Assembly: GCA_016791365.1 (NCBI GenBank)
Contig: JAEUMT010000051.1
Span: 1 to 45,312 of the forward strand
DNA: 45,312 nt
Reading direction: 5' to 3'
Source: Hyphomonadaceae bacterium
Lineage (GTDB): Bacteria; Pseudomonadota; Alphaproteobacteria; Caulobacterales; Aquidulcibacteraceae
The notes below the pieces were generated by a model. That model saw only the letters and a program-made list of their open reading frames with translations. It was not told the origin of the DNA and made no database searches. The position numbers and the translations under genes are program-made. Positions 1-6,314 of this stretch are shown piece after piece (within the stretch, counting starts at the first letter, position 1; each line of letters opens with the position of its first letter).

Positions 1-37
1 GGATGCGGGCGCCTCTAAGTACGCGCTTCGCCGGTTT

Positions 38-112
38 TGGGGTGTCGCCAAGCGGTAAGGCAGCGGTTTTTGGTACCGCCATTCCTAGGTTCGAATCCTA
101 GCACCCCAGCCA
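38..112 (+). tRNA. tRNA-Gln (anticodon TTG)
   Basis: A full cloverleaf can be folded. The acceptor stem TGGGGTG (38-44) pairs with CACCCCA (102-108). The anticodon stem GCGGT/ACCGC encloses the loop TTTTGGT with anticodon TTG. The T-arm has the TTCGAAT loop. The discriminator G109 is followed by an encoded CCA (110-112). It reads CAA glutamine codons (and CAG by wobble). A dispersed palindromic repeat starts directly after the CCA. Confidence 0.95.
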
Positions 113-113
113 T

Positions 114-205
114 CCTACGCTCGCGAAGCGAGGGTAGGATGTCCTCCGAAGCCTTGGCGTAGGAGGACTGCGTATCCCACCCGCGAGCTTCGGATGGCTT
201 ACGCC
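114..205. repeat. Dispersed palindromic repeat, copy 1
   Basis: About 90 nt that align along their length with 4291-4380, at roughly three-quarters identity by eye. Shared blocks are CCTACGCTCGCG, CTCCGAAGCCTTGGCG with a following AGGAGG, and CGCGAGCTTCGG plus a GGCT-ACGC end. It holds nested inverted repeats, such as CGCTCGCGAAGCG and CCTCC...GGAGG. It sits between the tRNA and the GIY-YIG gene. Confidence 0.75.
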
Positions 206-274
206 CGACGGAGCCCCTCTTGATCAATCGAGCCTGCCATCCGCAGTGCTATCCTCCCTGCGCGGGAGGCGTGC

Positions 275-517
275 ATGTTCTACGTGTATCTACTGCAGAG
301 CGAATCCAATCAGGATCAGCGGTACACGGGTTACTCAACGGACGTGAGGCAGCGTCTTCGGAAACACAACGAAGGCGCAAGCATTCACACCGCGAAGTAT
401 CGACCGTGGCGGTTGGTCGCGTATTTTGCATTCCAGGACGAACGTAAAGCTCGCGAATTCGAGTTTTATCTCAAGACCGGTTCAGGCAAGGCGTTTGCCA
501 ACAAACGTCTCTGGTAG
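275..517 (+). CDS. GIY-YIG endonuclease-domain protein
   Basis: An 80-residue single-domain protein of the GIY-YIG nuclease superfamily (YhbQ/UPF0213-like). The YVYLL strand at residues 3-7 and the YTG at 18-20 form the family's two-strand signature. R25 and a conserved C-terminal helix region with an E-F-E pattern follow. These proteins are predicted metal-dependent DNA endonucleases whose cellular role is mostly unknown. The ATG at 275 has GGGAGG about 7 nt upstream, which supports this start. It lies between a tRNA and the SET gene, immediately after a copy of the dispersed repeat. The family is certain; the function and substrate are not. Confidence 0.85.
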   Translation: MFYVYLLQSESNQDQRYTGYSTDVRQRLRKHNEGASIHTAKYRPWRLVAYFAFQDERKAREFEFYLKTGSGKAFANKRLW

Positions 518-537
518 TTGCGTTTCAGAACGGAGCG

Positions 538-1053
538 ATGATGGCGCGGAAGAGCTATATTCCTGGTGACTTCGAACTGGTCGTGAAGCGTTCAGCCACG
601 GGGCTTGGGCTCTTCGCTGACGGCGAGATCCCGAAGAACGCCTGCATCATCGAATATACCGGCGTCCAGATTTCCAAAGAGCAGGAAGAAAAAAGCCGCT
701 CGAAATATCTGTTCGAAATTCACGCGCGCAAGACCATCGACGGCGCGCCGCGCTGGAATACCGCGCGTTACATCAATCACTCATGCCGCCCGAACTGCGA
801 GCCCAACATTCACAAGGGCCGCGTGTTCATCCACGCCAAGCGCAAGATCAAGCCGGGCGAAGAGCTGAACTACGATTACGGCACGAACTACTTCAAAGAA
901 TACCTGAAAGACATCTGCGCCTGCCCGAAGTGCGAAGAAAAGCGCGCGGCAGTGAAGAAGGCGGCGGCTAAGACGGTCGCGCGCAAGCGGGCTGCGACAA
1001 AGGTGAAAAAGACGAGCGCAAAAAAGGCGACGTCTTCGCGCAAGGAACGCTAG
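538..1053 (+). CDS. SET-domain lysine methyltransferase with basic C-terminal tail
   Basis: A 171-residue protein. Residues about 10-117 form a SET domain: G-L-G-L-F at 22-26, the AdoMet/active-site motif YINHSCRPN at 78-86, and GEELNYDYG at 107-115 with the catalytic tyrosine region. A post-SET cysteine cluster follows (C127, C129, C132), which with C83 can bind Zn. Residues from about 136 to the end are rich in Lys, Ala, Arg, Thr and Ser, like histone H1/Hc1 tails. SET enzymes transfer methyl groups from AdoMet to protein lysines; bacterial targets are largely unknown. The tail could bind nucleic acid or be a self-substrate (inference). GGAG lies 6 nt before the first ATG at 538; the adjacent ATG at 541 is an alternative start. 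Confidence 0.9.
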   Translation: MMARKSYIPGDFELVVKRSATGLGLFADGEIPKNACIIEYTGVQISKEQEEKSRSKYLFEIHARKTIDGAPRWNTARYINHSCRPNCEPNIHKGRVFIHAKRKIKPGEELNYDYGTNYFKEYLKDICACPKCEEKRAAVKKAAAKTVARKRAATKVKKTSAKKATSSRKER

Positions 1054-1061
1054 CGTTTGCA

Positions 1062-1116
1062 GGTTGAAGCGCGGACCTCCGGCCCGCATGCGCGCCAGGA
1101 GGCGCGCGATCCAACC
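1062..1116. terminator. Imperfect hairpin between convergent genes
   Basis: Three nested stem segments pair in register: GGTTG (1062-1066) with CAACC (1112-1116), GCGCG (1069-1073) with CGCGC (1103-1107), and CCTCC (1076-1080) with GGAGG (1098-1102). It fills the gap between the ends of the SET gene and rpiA. There is no T-tract, so it may be a bidirectional pause or mRNA-stabilising structure rather than a classical intrinsic terminator. Confidence 0.5.
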
Positions 1117-1117
1117 T

Positions 1118-1819
1118 TCAAAGGGTCTTGACCTCGGCGCCCTTCGCTTTGCCAATGATCACGACCTGGCTGAGGCCGATGAAAAGTCCGTGCTCAACCA
1201 CGCCCGCAATTTCCTTTAGCGCCGCGCCGAGCTTTTCCGGATCGGGAATGCGCTTGGCGTGCGCGTCGAGAATGTAATTGCCGCCATCGGTGATGACCGG
1301 CTCGTTTGACTTGCCGGTGATGCGCAGCACGACCTCATCGCCCGCGCAGCCTGAGGCGCGCAGAGCTTCCGTCACGCGCTGTTGCGTCAGCGCGACGCCA
1401 AAGCGGGTGACCTCCACCGGGAGCGGAAATTCGCCGAGCGTTTCGACCCACTTCGACTCGTCAGCAATCACGACCATCTGCTTCGACGCCGCCGCGACAA
1501 TCTTCTCGCGCAGCAACGCGCCGCCGCCGCCCTTGATCAAACGGAAAGCCGGATCGACTTCGTCGGCGCCATCGACGTCGAGATCGAGAGATGTGATTTG
1601 GCTGATCTCCAGAAGCGGCACGCCGACTTGTTCGGCCAAGTTGCGCGTTGCCTCGGATGTCGGCACGCCTTTGACGCGCAGGCCCTGCCGCACACGCTCG
1701 CCGAGCTGCCGCACGAAATGCGCTGAGGTGGAGCCGGTGCCGAGGCCGACGACCATGCCGTCTTTCACGTAGTCGAGCGCCGCCTGCGCCGCGTTGAATT
1801 TGGCGATGTCTCCGCTCAC
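1118..1819 (-). CDS. rpiA: Ribose-5-phosphate isomerase A
   Basis: Interconverts ribose 5-phosphate and ribulose 5-phosphate in the cytosolic pentose phosphate pathway. The 233-residue product shows the RpiA signatures: a GLGTGSTS phosphate-binding loop near the N-terminus, DGADEVD with catalytic acidic residues, the KGGGGALLREK loop with the catalytic Glu/Lys, and a late D-G-G-N-Y-I-L-D strand. The GTG at 1819 was chosen because it precedes the conserved SGDIAKFNAAQAALDYV helix, has GGAG upstream, and overlaps the stop of the preceding membrane-protein gene (GTGA). The open frame continues further upstream, but that part lacks family similarity. It is the last gene of the glmU operon. Confidence 0.95.
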   Translation of the reverse strand: MSGDIAKFNAAQAALDYVKDGMVVGLGTGSTSAHFVRQLGERVRQGLRVKGVPTSEATRNLAEQVGVPLLEISQITSLDLDVDGADEVDPAFRLIKGGGGALLREKIVAAASKQMVVIADESKWVETLGEFPLPVEVTRFGVALTQQRVTEALRASGCAGDEVVLRITGKSNEPVITDGGNYILDAHAKRIPDPEKLGAALKEIAGVVEHGLFIGLSQVVIIGKAKGAEVKTL

Positions 1820-2340
1820 GGGGCGCTCTCCTGCACTTGCGCGCGACGCCCGAGGTTCTCGCGGAGCAGCCGCCTGAGGCCAGCGATGGCTTGAGTCGAG
1901 AGGTCGCGCTTGGGAATTATCTGAATGGCGCTCTGTTTTTGCCGCAAGATGAACAGCGCTTTGGTTTCGATTGCGCCACGGTAGGCGCTCCAAGCGGTGG
2001 TCGTTCCGCCATGCGCGGCGCCTTGAGCCGAGAGCGCGTACGTCGCGGGCGCCAAATGGCCCGTCGCGCGGGCATTGAGATTGGCCGCGAAATAAAAAAC
2101 CGCGACCACGATTGCGGCGACGAAACCGCCGACTGCGGCCATTTGCGTCGCGATCTCCACAGCGCGCGCTGCGGTTTCCGCACCCTCAGTACGCTTGAAG
2201 TAGAGCACACCCTGCGCAACCGGCGGGATCAGCACCGCGAGCCAGAAGATACGATTGTTGAGCCCGTCAAACAGAAGGCCCCAGAAATAGTCCGAGCGTT
2301 TACGCGTGACCGTGATCTCGAAGCGATCAGCCTTCGTCAC
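1816..2340 (-). CDS. YcxB-like membrane protein (paralogue 2)
   Basis: About 174 residues with two hydrophobic segments in the N-terminal half (around FWLAVLIPPVAQGVLYF and VGGFVAAIVVAVFYFAA). The C-terminal cytosolic part resembles YcxB: a W-x-x-Y-x-G-A pattern, an FILRQ strand, then IIPKRDL and a basic helix. No biochemical role is established for the family. The GTG at 2340 aligns best with its upstream paralogue. A TTG at 2370 would extend it by ten residues and overlap the previous gene by 20 nt. The stop overlaps the rpiA GTG start, indicating translational coupling. Family call moderately sure; function unknown. Confidence 0.75.
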   Translation of the reverse strand: MTKADRFEITVTRKRSDYFWGLLFDGLNNRIFWLAVLIPPVAQGVLYFKRTEGAETAARAVEIATQMAAVGGFVAAIVVAVFYFAANLNARATGHLAPATYALSAQGAAHGGTTTAWSAYRGAIETKALFILRQKQSAIQIIPKRDLSTQAIAGLRRLLRENLGRRAQVQESAP

Positions 2341-2350
2341 GGCAGGCCGC

Positions 2351-2884
2351 TCATAATTCTCGAACCTCAAGAAGCCGGACGGGACCTTTGACGTGATTTC
2401 GCAGCAAATTTCTCAACCTGCGCAACTCCTCGCGGTCGACCGCTCCAGTCGGCAAGATGTGCGCACAATTCGGTTGCTGTCGCAGAACGATGAACCGCTT
2501 ATTCTCGAAGGCGCCATTATAGGGCAACCAATTGGTGCTTGCGTTGCCGAGTTCGCTCTCAATGCCAACGCCATCGGCGTTAAAGGTGTAGGTCATGGTC
2601 GAGGTCGCGCCGATCGACCTCGATACTTGCCACGCGTTAAGGGCCGACGCCCCCACGACAATTACAATCAGTCCCAACAACGTAAGAAGAGAATACTCCA
2701 ATGCGATGCGCCACCAGCCTTCGTAAAACCCACTCACAACAGGCGGCAGAAACGCCACCATCATCGGTGCAACGAGCAACCCGGCGAGGCTGCCGGGTGA
2801 ATGTCGCAGGTTAAGTAAGACGCCTCGGACATAATCGGTCGTCGTCCTTCGAAACACCATTTTCACCGACGCCACGTCGCTCAT
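2351..2884 (-). CDS. YcxB-like membrane protein (paralogue 1)
   Basis: A 177-residue protein with the same architecture as its downstream neighbour: two membrane segments (SLAGLLVAPMMVAFLPPVV and LLTLLGLIVIVVGASAL), then a soluble domain with W-L-P-Y-N-G-A-F, an FIVLRQQ strand, H-I-L-P-T-G and a final basic helix. The ATG at 2884 follows the glmU stop by only 2 nt, so the two genes are co-transcribed. The tandem arrangement suggests a local duplication with strong later divergence. Homology to its neighbour is visible mainly in the C-terminal domain. Function unknown. Confidence 0.75.
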   Translation of the reverse strand: MSDVASVKMVFRRTTTDYVRGVLLNLRHSPGSLAGLLVAPMMVAFLPPVVSGFYEGWWRIALEYSLLTLLGLIVIVVGASALNAWQVSRSIGATSTMTYTFNADGVGIESELGNASTNWLPYNGAFENKRFIVLRQQPNCAHILPTGAVDREELRRLRNLLRNHVKGPVRLLEVREL

Positions 2885-2886
2885 GC

Positions 2887-4248
2887 TTACTCGCTCTTCT
2901 TCGCGGCCTTCGCGGCGAGCTTCTTTTCTTTGTTCTTCGTCGCCCAACCTTCGAGGTTCACCTGCCGGCCGCGCGCGACGCCGAGCGCGCCTGCTGGCAC
3001 GTCCTTGGTGATGACGCTGCCAGTGCCCGTGTAGGCGCCGTCGCCGATGGTAACGGGTGAGACGAGCGCTGTGTCGGAGCCGATGAACGCGTCCGCGCCG
3101 ATTGTGGAGCGATATTTGTCGAAGCCGTCGTAATTGCAGACGATCGTGCCGGCGCCGATATTGGCGCGCGGGCCAACGTCGGTGTCGCCGATATAAGCCA
3201 AGTGGCTGGCTTTCGCGCCTTCGCCGAAGTTCGAGTTCTTCACCTCAACGAAGTTGCCGATCTTCACTTTCGCCGCGAGCTTTGCGCCCGGGCGGAAGCG
3301 CGCGAACGGGCCGATCTCGGACTTGGGGCCAACTTCGGTGCGTTCAAAGTGGCAATAGGCGTGAATGACAGCGCCGGCGCCGATCTTCACGCCGGTGCCG
3401 AAGAAGACATGCGGTTCGATAACGGCGTCGGCCTCGATCAACGTGTCATGGGAAAAGAACACGCTGGCCGGATCGATGAGGGTGACGCCCGCTTCCATCG
3501 CGGCGTCGCGGGCGCGCTTTTGGAACGCGGCCTCCGCGTCGGCAAGCTGCGCGCGCGAGTTCACGCCAAGCAATTCTTCTTCCTGCGCTTCGACGATGCC
3601 GACCTTCATTGCGGCGGCGCGGGCCATGCCGGGGATGTCGGTGAGGTAGAATTCCTGCTGGGCGTTGTCGTTGCGGAGCTTTGCCAGCAGGTCGAACAGT
3701 GTCTTGGCGTCGGCGACGAGCGCGCCGGCGTTGCAAAGATTCACGGCCAGCTCTTCCTTGTTGGCGTCGCGGTGCTCAACGTTCTTCACGAACGCGCCTG
3801 CGGCATCCGTGATGATGCGGCCATAGCCGGTGGGATCATCGGCAATAAAGGCCAGCACCACGACGTCAGAACCCGCGTCGCGGGCCGCGAACATCCGGGC
3901 GAGAGTCTCGGCGCGGATGAGCGGCGTGTCGCCGAAATAAACGACGACATCGCCGTCGAAATTCGCCAGCGCCGAGGCGGCGGATTTGGCGGCGTCGCCG
4001 GTGCCGCGCGGGACTTGCTGGATCGCCGTCGAGCCGGCGCCCAGAACCGAGGTCACCCGCTCTTCCAACGCCGGCGCGTTCGGCGGGATCACCACGACGG
4101 TGCGGGCGCAGCTCAAATCCCGCGCCAGCACTATGGACCAATCCACCAGCGCCCTACCGCCCATTTTATGCAACATTTTGGGCGTCTCGGACTTCATCCG
4201 CTTGCCCTGTCCCGCCGCCAGAATAATCGCGGCCCGCGCCCGGCTCAT
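2887..4248 (-). CDS. glmU: Bifunctional UDP-GlcNAc pyrophosphorylase / GlcN-1-P acetyltransferase
   Basis: Makes UDP-N-acetylglucosamine for peptidoglycan and LPS in two steps: acetylation of glucosamine-1-phosphate, then uridylyl transfer. The 453-residue protein starts with the nucleotidyltransferase signature LAAGQGKRMKS. The C-terminal half is a left-handed beta-helix of hexapeptide repeats, including the acetyltransferase stretch with K-N-S-N-F-G-E-G-A-K-A-S-H and NIGAGTIVCNYDG. The length is typical. The ATG at 4248 begins just before the conserved motif and has AGG upstream; the frame stays open further upstream without similarity. First gene of the operon with the YcxB-like pair and rpiA. 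Confidence 0.97.
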   Translation of the reverse strand: MSRARAAIILAAGQGKRMKSETPKMLHKMGGRALVDWSIVLARDLSCARTVVVIPPNAPALEERVTSVLGAGSTAIQQVPRGTGDAAKSAASALANFDGDVVVYFGDTPLIRAETLARMFAARDAGSDVVVLAFIADDPTGYGRIITDAAGAFVKNVEHRDANKEELAVNLCNAGALVADAKTLFDLLAKLRNDNAQQEFYLTDIPGMARAAAMKVGIVEAQEEELLGVNSRAQLADAEAAFQKRARDAAMEAGVTLIDPASVFFSHDTLIEADAVIEPHVFFGTGVKIGAGAVIHAYCHFERTEVGPKSEIGPFARFRPGAKLAAKVKIGNFVEVKNSNFGEGAKASHLAYIGDTDVGPRANIGAGTIVCNYDGFDKYRSTIGADAFIGSDTALVSPVTIGDGAYTGTGSVITKDVPAGALGVARGRQVNLEGWATKNKEKKLAAKAAKKSE

Positions 4249-4290
4249 GTGTTCCGACCTTGTCCGAATCCTGCGTCCGCTATAGCCCAA

Positions 4291-4380
4291 CCTACGCTCG
4301 CGGAGCGAGTGAAGGTTGCCCTCCGAAGCCTTGGCGAAGGAGGGGTTGTGCAGTTTTCGCGAGCTTCGGCTGGCTCACGC
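4291..4380. repeat. Dispersed palindromic repeat, copy 2
   Basis: The second copy of the element at 114-205, in the same orientation. It contains CCTACGCTCGCG, CGGAGCGAG, CCTCCGAAGCCTTGGCG-AAGGAGG and CGCGAGCTTCGGCTGGCTCACGC. It occupies nearly all of the divergent glmU/gph intergenic region, so the promoters of both genes must lie within or beside it. Confidence 0.75.
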
Positions 4381-4395
4381 AAAGCAGATTGTCCC

Positions 4396-5088
4396 ATGAG
4401 CAGCGGCGAACTGGCCGACGCGACCATTGTTTTCGACCTGGACGGCACGTTGGTGGACACCGCGCCGGATTTGGTGCGCGCACTGAACGAAACCATGGAC
4501 CTGGAAGGCCTGCCGCGGGTGAAGCCTGAGACGGTGCGCAACCTTATCGGCCATGGCGCCCGTGTCCTGATCGAGCGCGCTTCATTCCTGCACGGCGTAA
4601 CGTTTTCCGCGACGCGGCTGGACCAGCTCACGAACGAGTTCGTGGCGTTCTACGCCGCGGATATCGCGCGCGAGTCCAAGCCGTTCGACGGGGTCGTCGA
4701 GCAACTCGATATTCTGGCGGGGCTTGGCGCAAAGCTGGCCGTCTGCACCAACAAGCGCACGGCGCTGTCGGTTCTGCTGCTCGACGCCCTCGGCCTCACC
4801 GGGCGCTTCTCGGCGATCGTGGGCGCGGACGCGGTCACAGAGCGCAAGCCGCATCCGGATCACTACCGCGCAGCGGTAACGCGCGCCGGCGGGGTCGTGC
4901 GGCGCTCGGTGATGGTCGGCGACGGCGCGGCGGACGTGGGTTCGGCGAAAGCCGCCGGTGCGCCGGTGTGCGTTGTGAGCTTTGGATATAGCGACGTCGG
5001 CGCCGATACTCTCGGCGCCGACGTGCTGCTCCACAGATTTTCAGAGTTGGCGCCGGCCTGTCGCCGCTTGCTGGCGGCGCGCCCATAA
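4396..5088 (+). CDS. gph: Phosphoglycolate phosphatase (HAD family)
   Basis: Hydrolyses 2-phosphoglycolate, a by-product of DNA repair and oxygenase activity. The 230-residue protein has the HAD nucleophile motif VFDLDGTLVDT (residues 11-21), a helical cap, a V-C-T-N-K motif II, the lysine of ERKPHPDHY (motif III) and MVGDGAADVGSAKAAG (motif IV). The Gph subfamily is chosen on length and the T-N-K-R pattern; a related HAD phosphatase is possible. The ATG at 4396 is just past the dispersed repeat; the frame is open far upstream opposite glmU, which is a shadow effect. It is convergent with the small gene at 5107. Confidence 0.85.
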   Translation: MSSGELADATIVFDLDGTLVDTAPDLVRALNETMDLEGLPRVKPETVRNLIGHGARVLIERASFLHGVTFSATRLDQLTNEFVAFYAADIARESKPFDGVVEQLDILAGLGAKLAVCTNKRTALSVLLLDALGLTGRFSAIVGADAVTERKPHPDHYRAAVTRAGGVVRRSVMVGDGAADVGSAKAAGAPVCVVSFGYSDVGADTLGADVLLHRFSELAPACRRLLAARP

Positions 5089-5106
5089 ACCAACAGGGTT
5101 CGGCGC

Positions 5107-5346
5107 TTACGCGACTTCCATCAAGCCGCGACGGCTAGGGGACGGTCGATCATCGTCATCAGCACGCTTGGTCGGGAAACCGTTGACCATGTCGCTACGA
5201 ACGTCCGTGCGCGCGGAACGCATCGCCGCCACGAAGCCGGCCTCGATAAGCTTCACGTCGACGTTGTAGCCCCGTTCGCGCCAGTATTCTTCAATGCGCA
5301 TCTTGAGACGCCGCGCGCCATCCACATTGCAGAAATCGTGATCCAT
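5107..5346 (-). CDS. Small conserved hypothetical protein
   Basis: A 79-residue protein. The first half contains a helix with RIEEYWRERGYNVDVKL, followed by an IEAGF...R-S-D-M-V-N-G-F-P stretch. It looks like a compact soluble domain, with an acidic/basic tail (RADDDDRPSPSRR). The ATG at 5346 has GGTGGAG about 5 nt upstream, a good ribosome binding site. It is convergent with gph, 18 nt away. The pattern resembles small conserved alphaproteobacterial proteins of unknown role, but no named family is claimed. Confidence 0.7.
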   Translation of the reverse strand: MDHDFCNVDGARRLKMRIEEYWRERGYNVDVKLIEAGFVAAMRSARTDVRSDMVNGFPTKRADDDDRPSPSRRGLMEVA

Positions 5347-5348
5347 TC

Positions 5349-5871
5349 AGCTCCACCACATATGTTGATCGGTCTCGGGTTGGGCTCAATGGCCCGGGAC
5401 CGGTACGCGGATTACGCTCCGCGCCTTGCGTCAGCCCCCACTCGCTCCCGCAGGACGTATCCTTATCGACAAGCGAGGCGCCGATATGGCGAACCCGGGT
5501 CATGAGAACAATTGCGATCACAAAGTCCTGATGACGCACCCATGGGGACGTTGGGGCAAGGCGGTGGAAAACTACCGGTACGACCTTTGAAGTAGGAGGA
5601 AAAGAGAAGCGTATGGCGCGATTGCGGCGCGCCTTTACCCCCTATCCGATGGCGCATGCCGGAAATCCGGCGGAGCGCGGGCTACCGCCTGGAGACTTAG
5701 GACCAGCCCGACGGGGACATCACGTAGGAAGATGAATCAGGATCAGTGGGCTGCGGTTGAGATCAGCGCGCGGCCGGACGTCGCTCGCACGACTAGCCTA
5801 ATTGGCGACAATGACGGCGCCCGCGGTCGCGCTTCTCGGCGTACGCACGCGCGGCCGCCGCTTGGCGTGGT
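5349..5871. other. Gene-poor stretch with three possible small ORFs
   Basis: No confident gene of normal size is seen here. Three short plus-strand frames could be translated: 5486-5590 (34 aa), 5613-5735 (40 aa) and 5732-5875 (47 aa). The last two overlap as ATGA. A purine-rich AGGAGGAAAAGAGAAG stretch precedes the second. No RNA gene or repeat was recognised. Confidence 0.4.
5486..5590 (+). CDS. Possible 34-residue small protein
   Basis: The ATG at 5486 is preceded by GAGG at about 7 nt. The frame encodes a 34-residue peptide with histidine- and tryptophan-rich composition (GHENNCDHKV, THPWGRWGKAVENYRY). The composition is more protein-like than random GC-rich translation, which usually gives Arg/Ala/Pro strings. 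There are no homologues I recognise. Could equally be non-coding. Confidence 0.3.
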   Translation: MANPGHENNCDHKVLMTHPWGRWGKAVENYRYDL

Positions 5872-6192
5872 TTAACTCTGCAGCGCGAACACGACAAAAT
5901 CAGCATCACGCTCGGCTTCGAAGTGCGCGGCCTGCCAGGACACGCGCCCGAACCCCGCAACATCAATCTCATGCACACGCGAGCCCACAGGCGCCTCCGC
6001 GAGGGCGAGGCAGAGATCCGTGAATTCCACGGATGCGCCAACGCTCGCGCCGGCGATCTCGCGGCGCTCCGAAGCGCCCTTGCGAACGAAGGCTACCGCG
6101 AGCGCGCGCGCGCCCTCCAGGCGGTCCGTGAAGGCGCTTGAGCACCGCGCAAGGTCCTGAGGGGTCACGCTTGAGTTTGCAGATGCGCGCAT
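5872..6192 (-). CDS. Hypothetical protein
   Basis: A 106-residue frame with an ATG at 6192 and GGAG 7 nt upstream. The sequence has alternating hydrophobic and charged stretches: a helix-like LARCSSAFTDRLEGARALAVA, then beta-rich VEFTDLCLALAEAPVGSRVHEIDVAGF and a final DADFVVFAL strand. This is compatible with a small alpha/beta domain. No family is recognised. It lies downstream of the cyclase-STAND gene, on the same strand, with a 122-nt gap, and could be co-transcribed. A competing plus-strand frame (5802-6023) is Arg-rich and less plausible. Confidence 0.45.
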   Translation of the reverse strand: MRASANSSVTPQDLARCSSAFTDRLEGARALAVAFVRKGASERREIAGASVGASVEFTDLCLALAEAPVGSRVHEIDVAGFGRVSWQAAHFEAERDADFVVFALQS

Positions 6193-6314
6193 AGATGTCT
6201 CCGCACCTTCAATTATGGCTCAGATCGATCCGGTTTTCGACGTGAAAGAGGACACACGCGTCGTTGCGTTTCACAGACATTGCGCAGGTGTCAGGTTCGT
6301 TCGCATGTACGCGT

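Noticed and set aside
221-228. TTGATCAA as an FNR-like site
   Set aside because: The two half-sites have no 4-nt spacer, so it does not fit the FNR/Dnr palindrome.
3202-4395. Long plus-strand open frame opposite glmU running into gph
   Set aside because: Its translation opposite glmU is a low-complexity antisense product; the conserved HAD protein begins at 4396 and glmU is a clear gene on the other strand.
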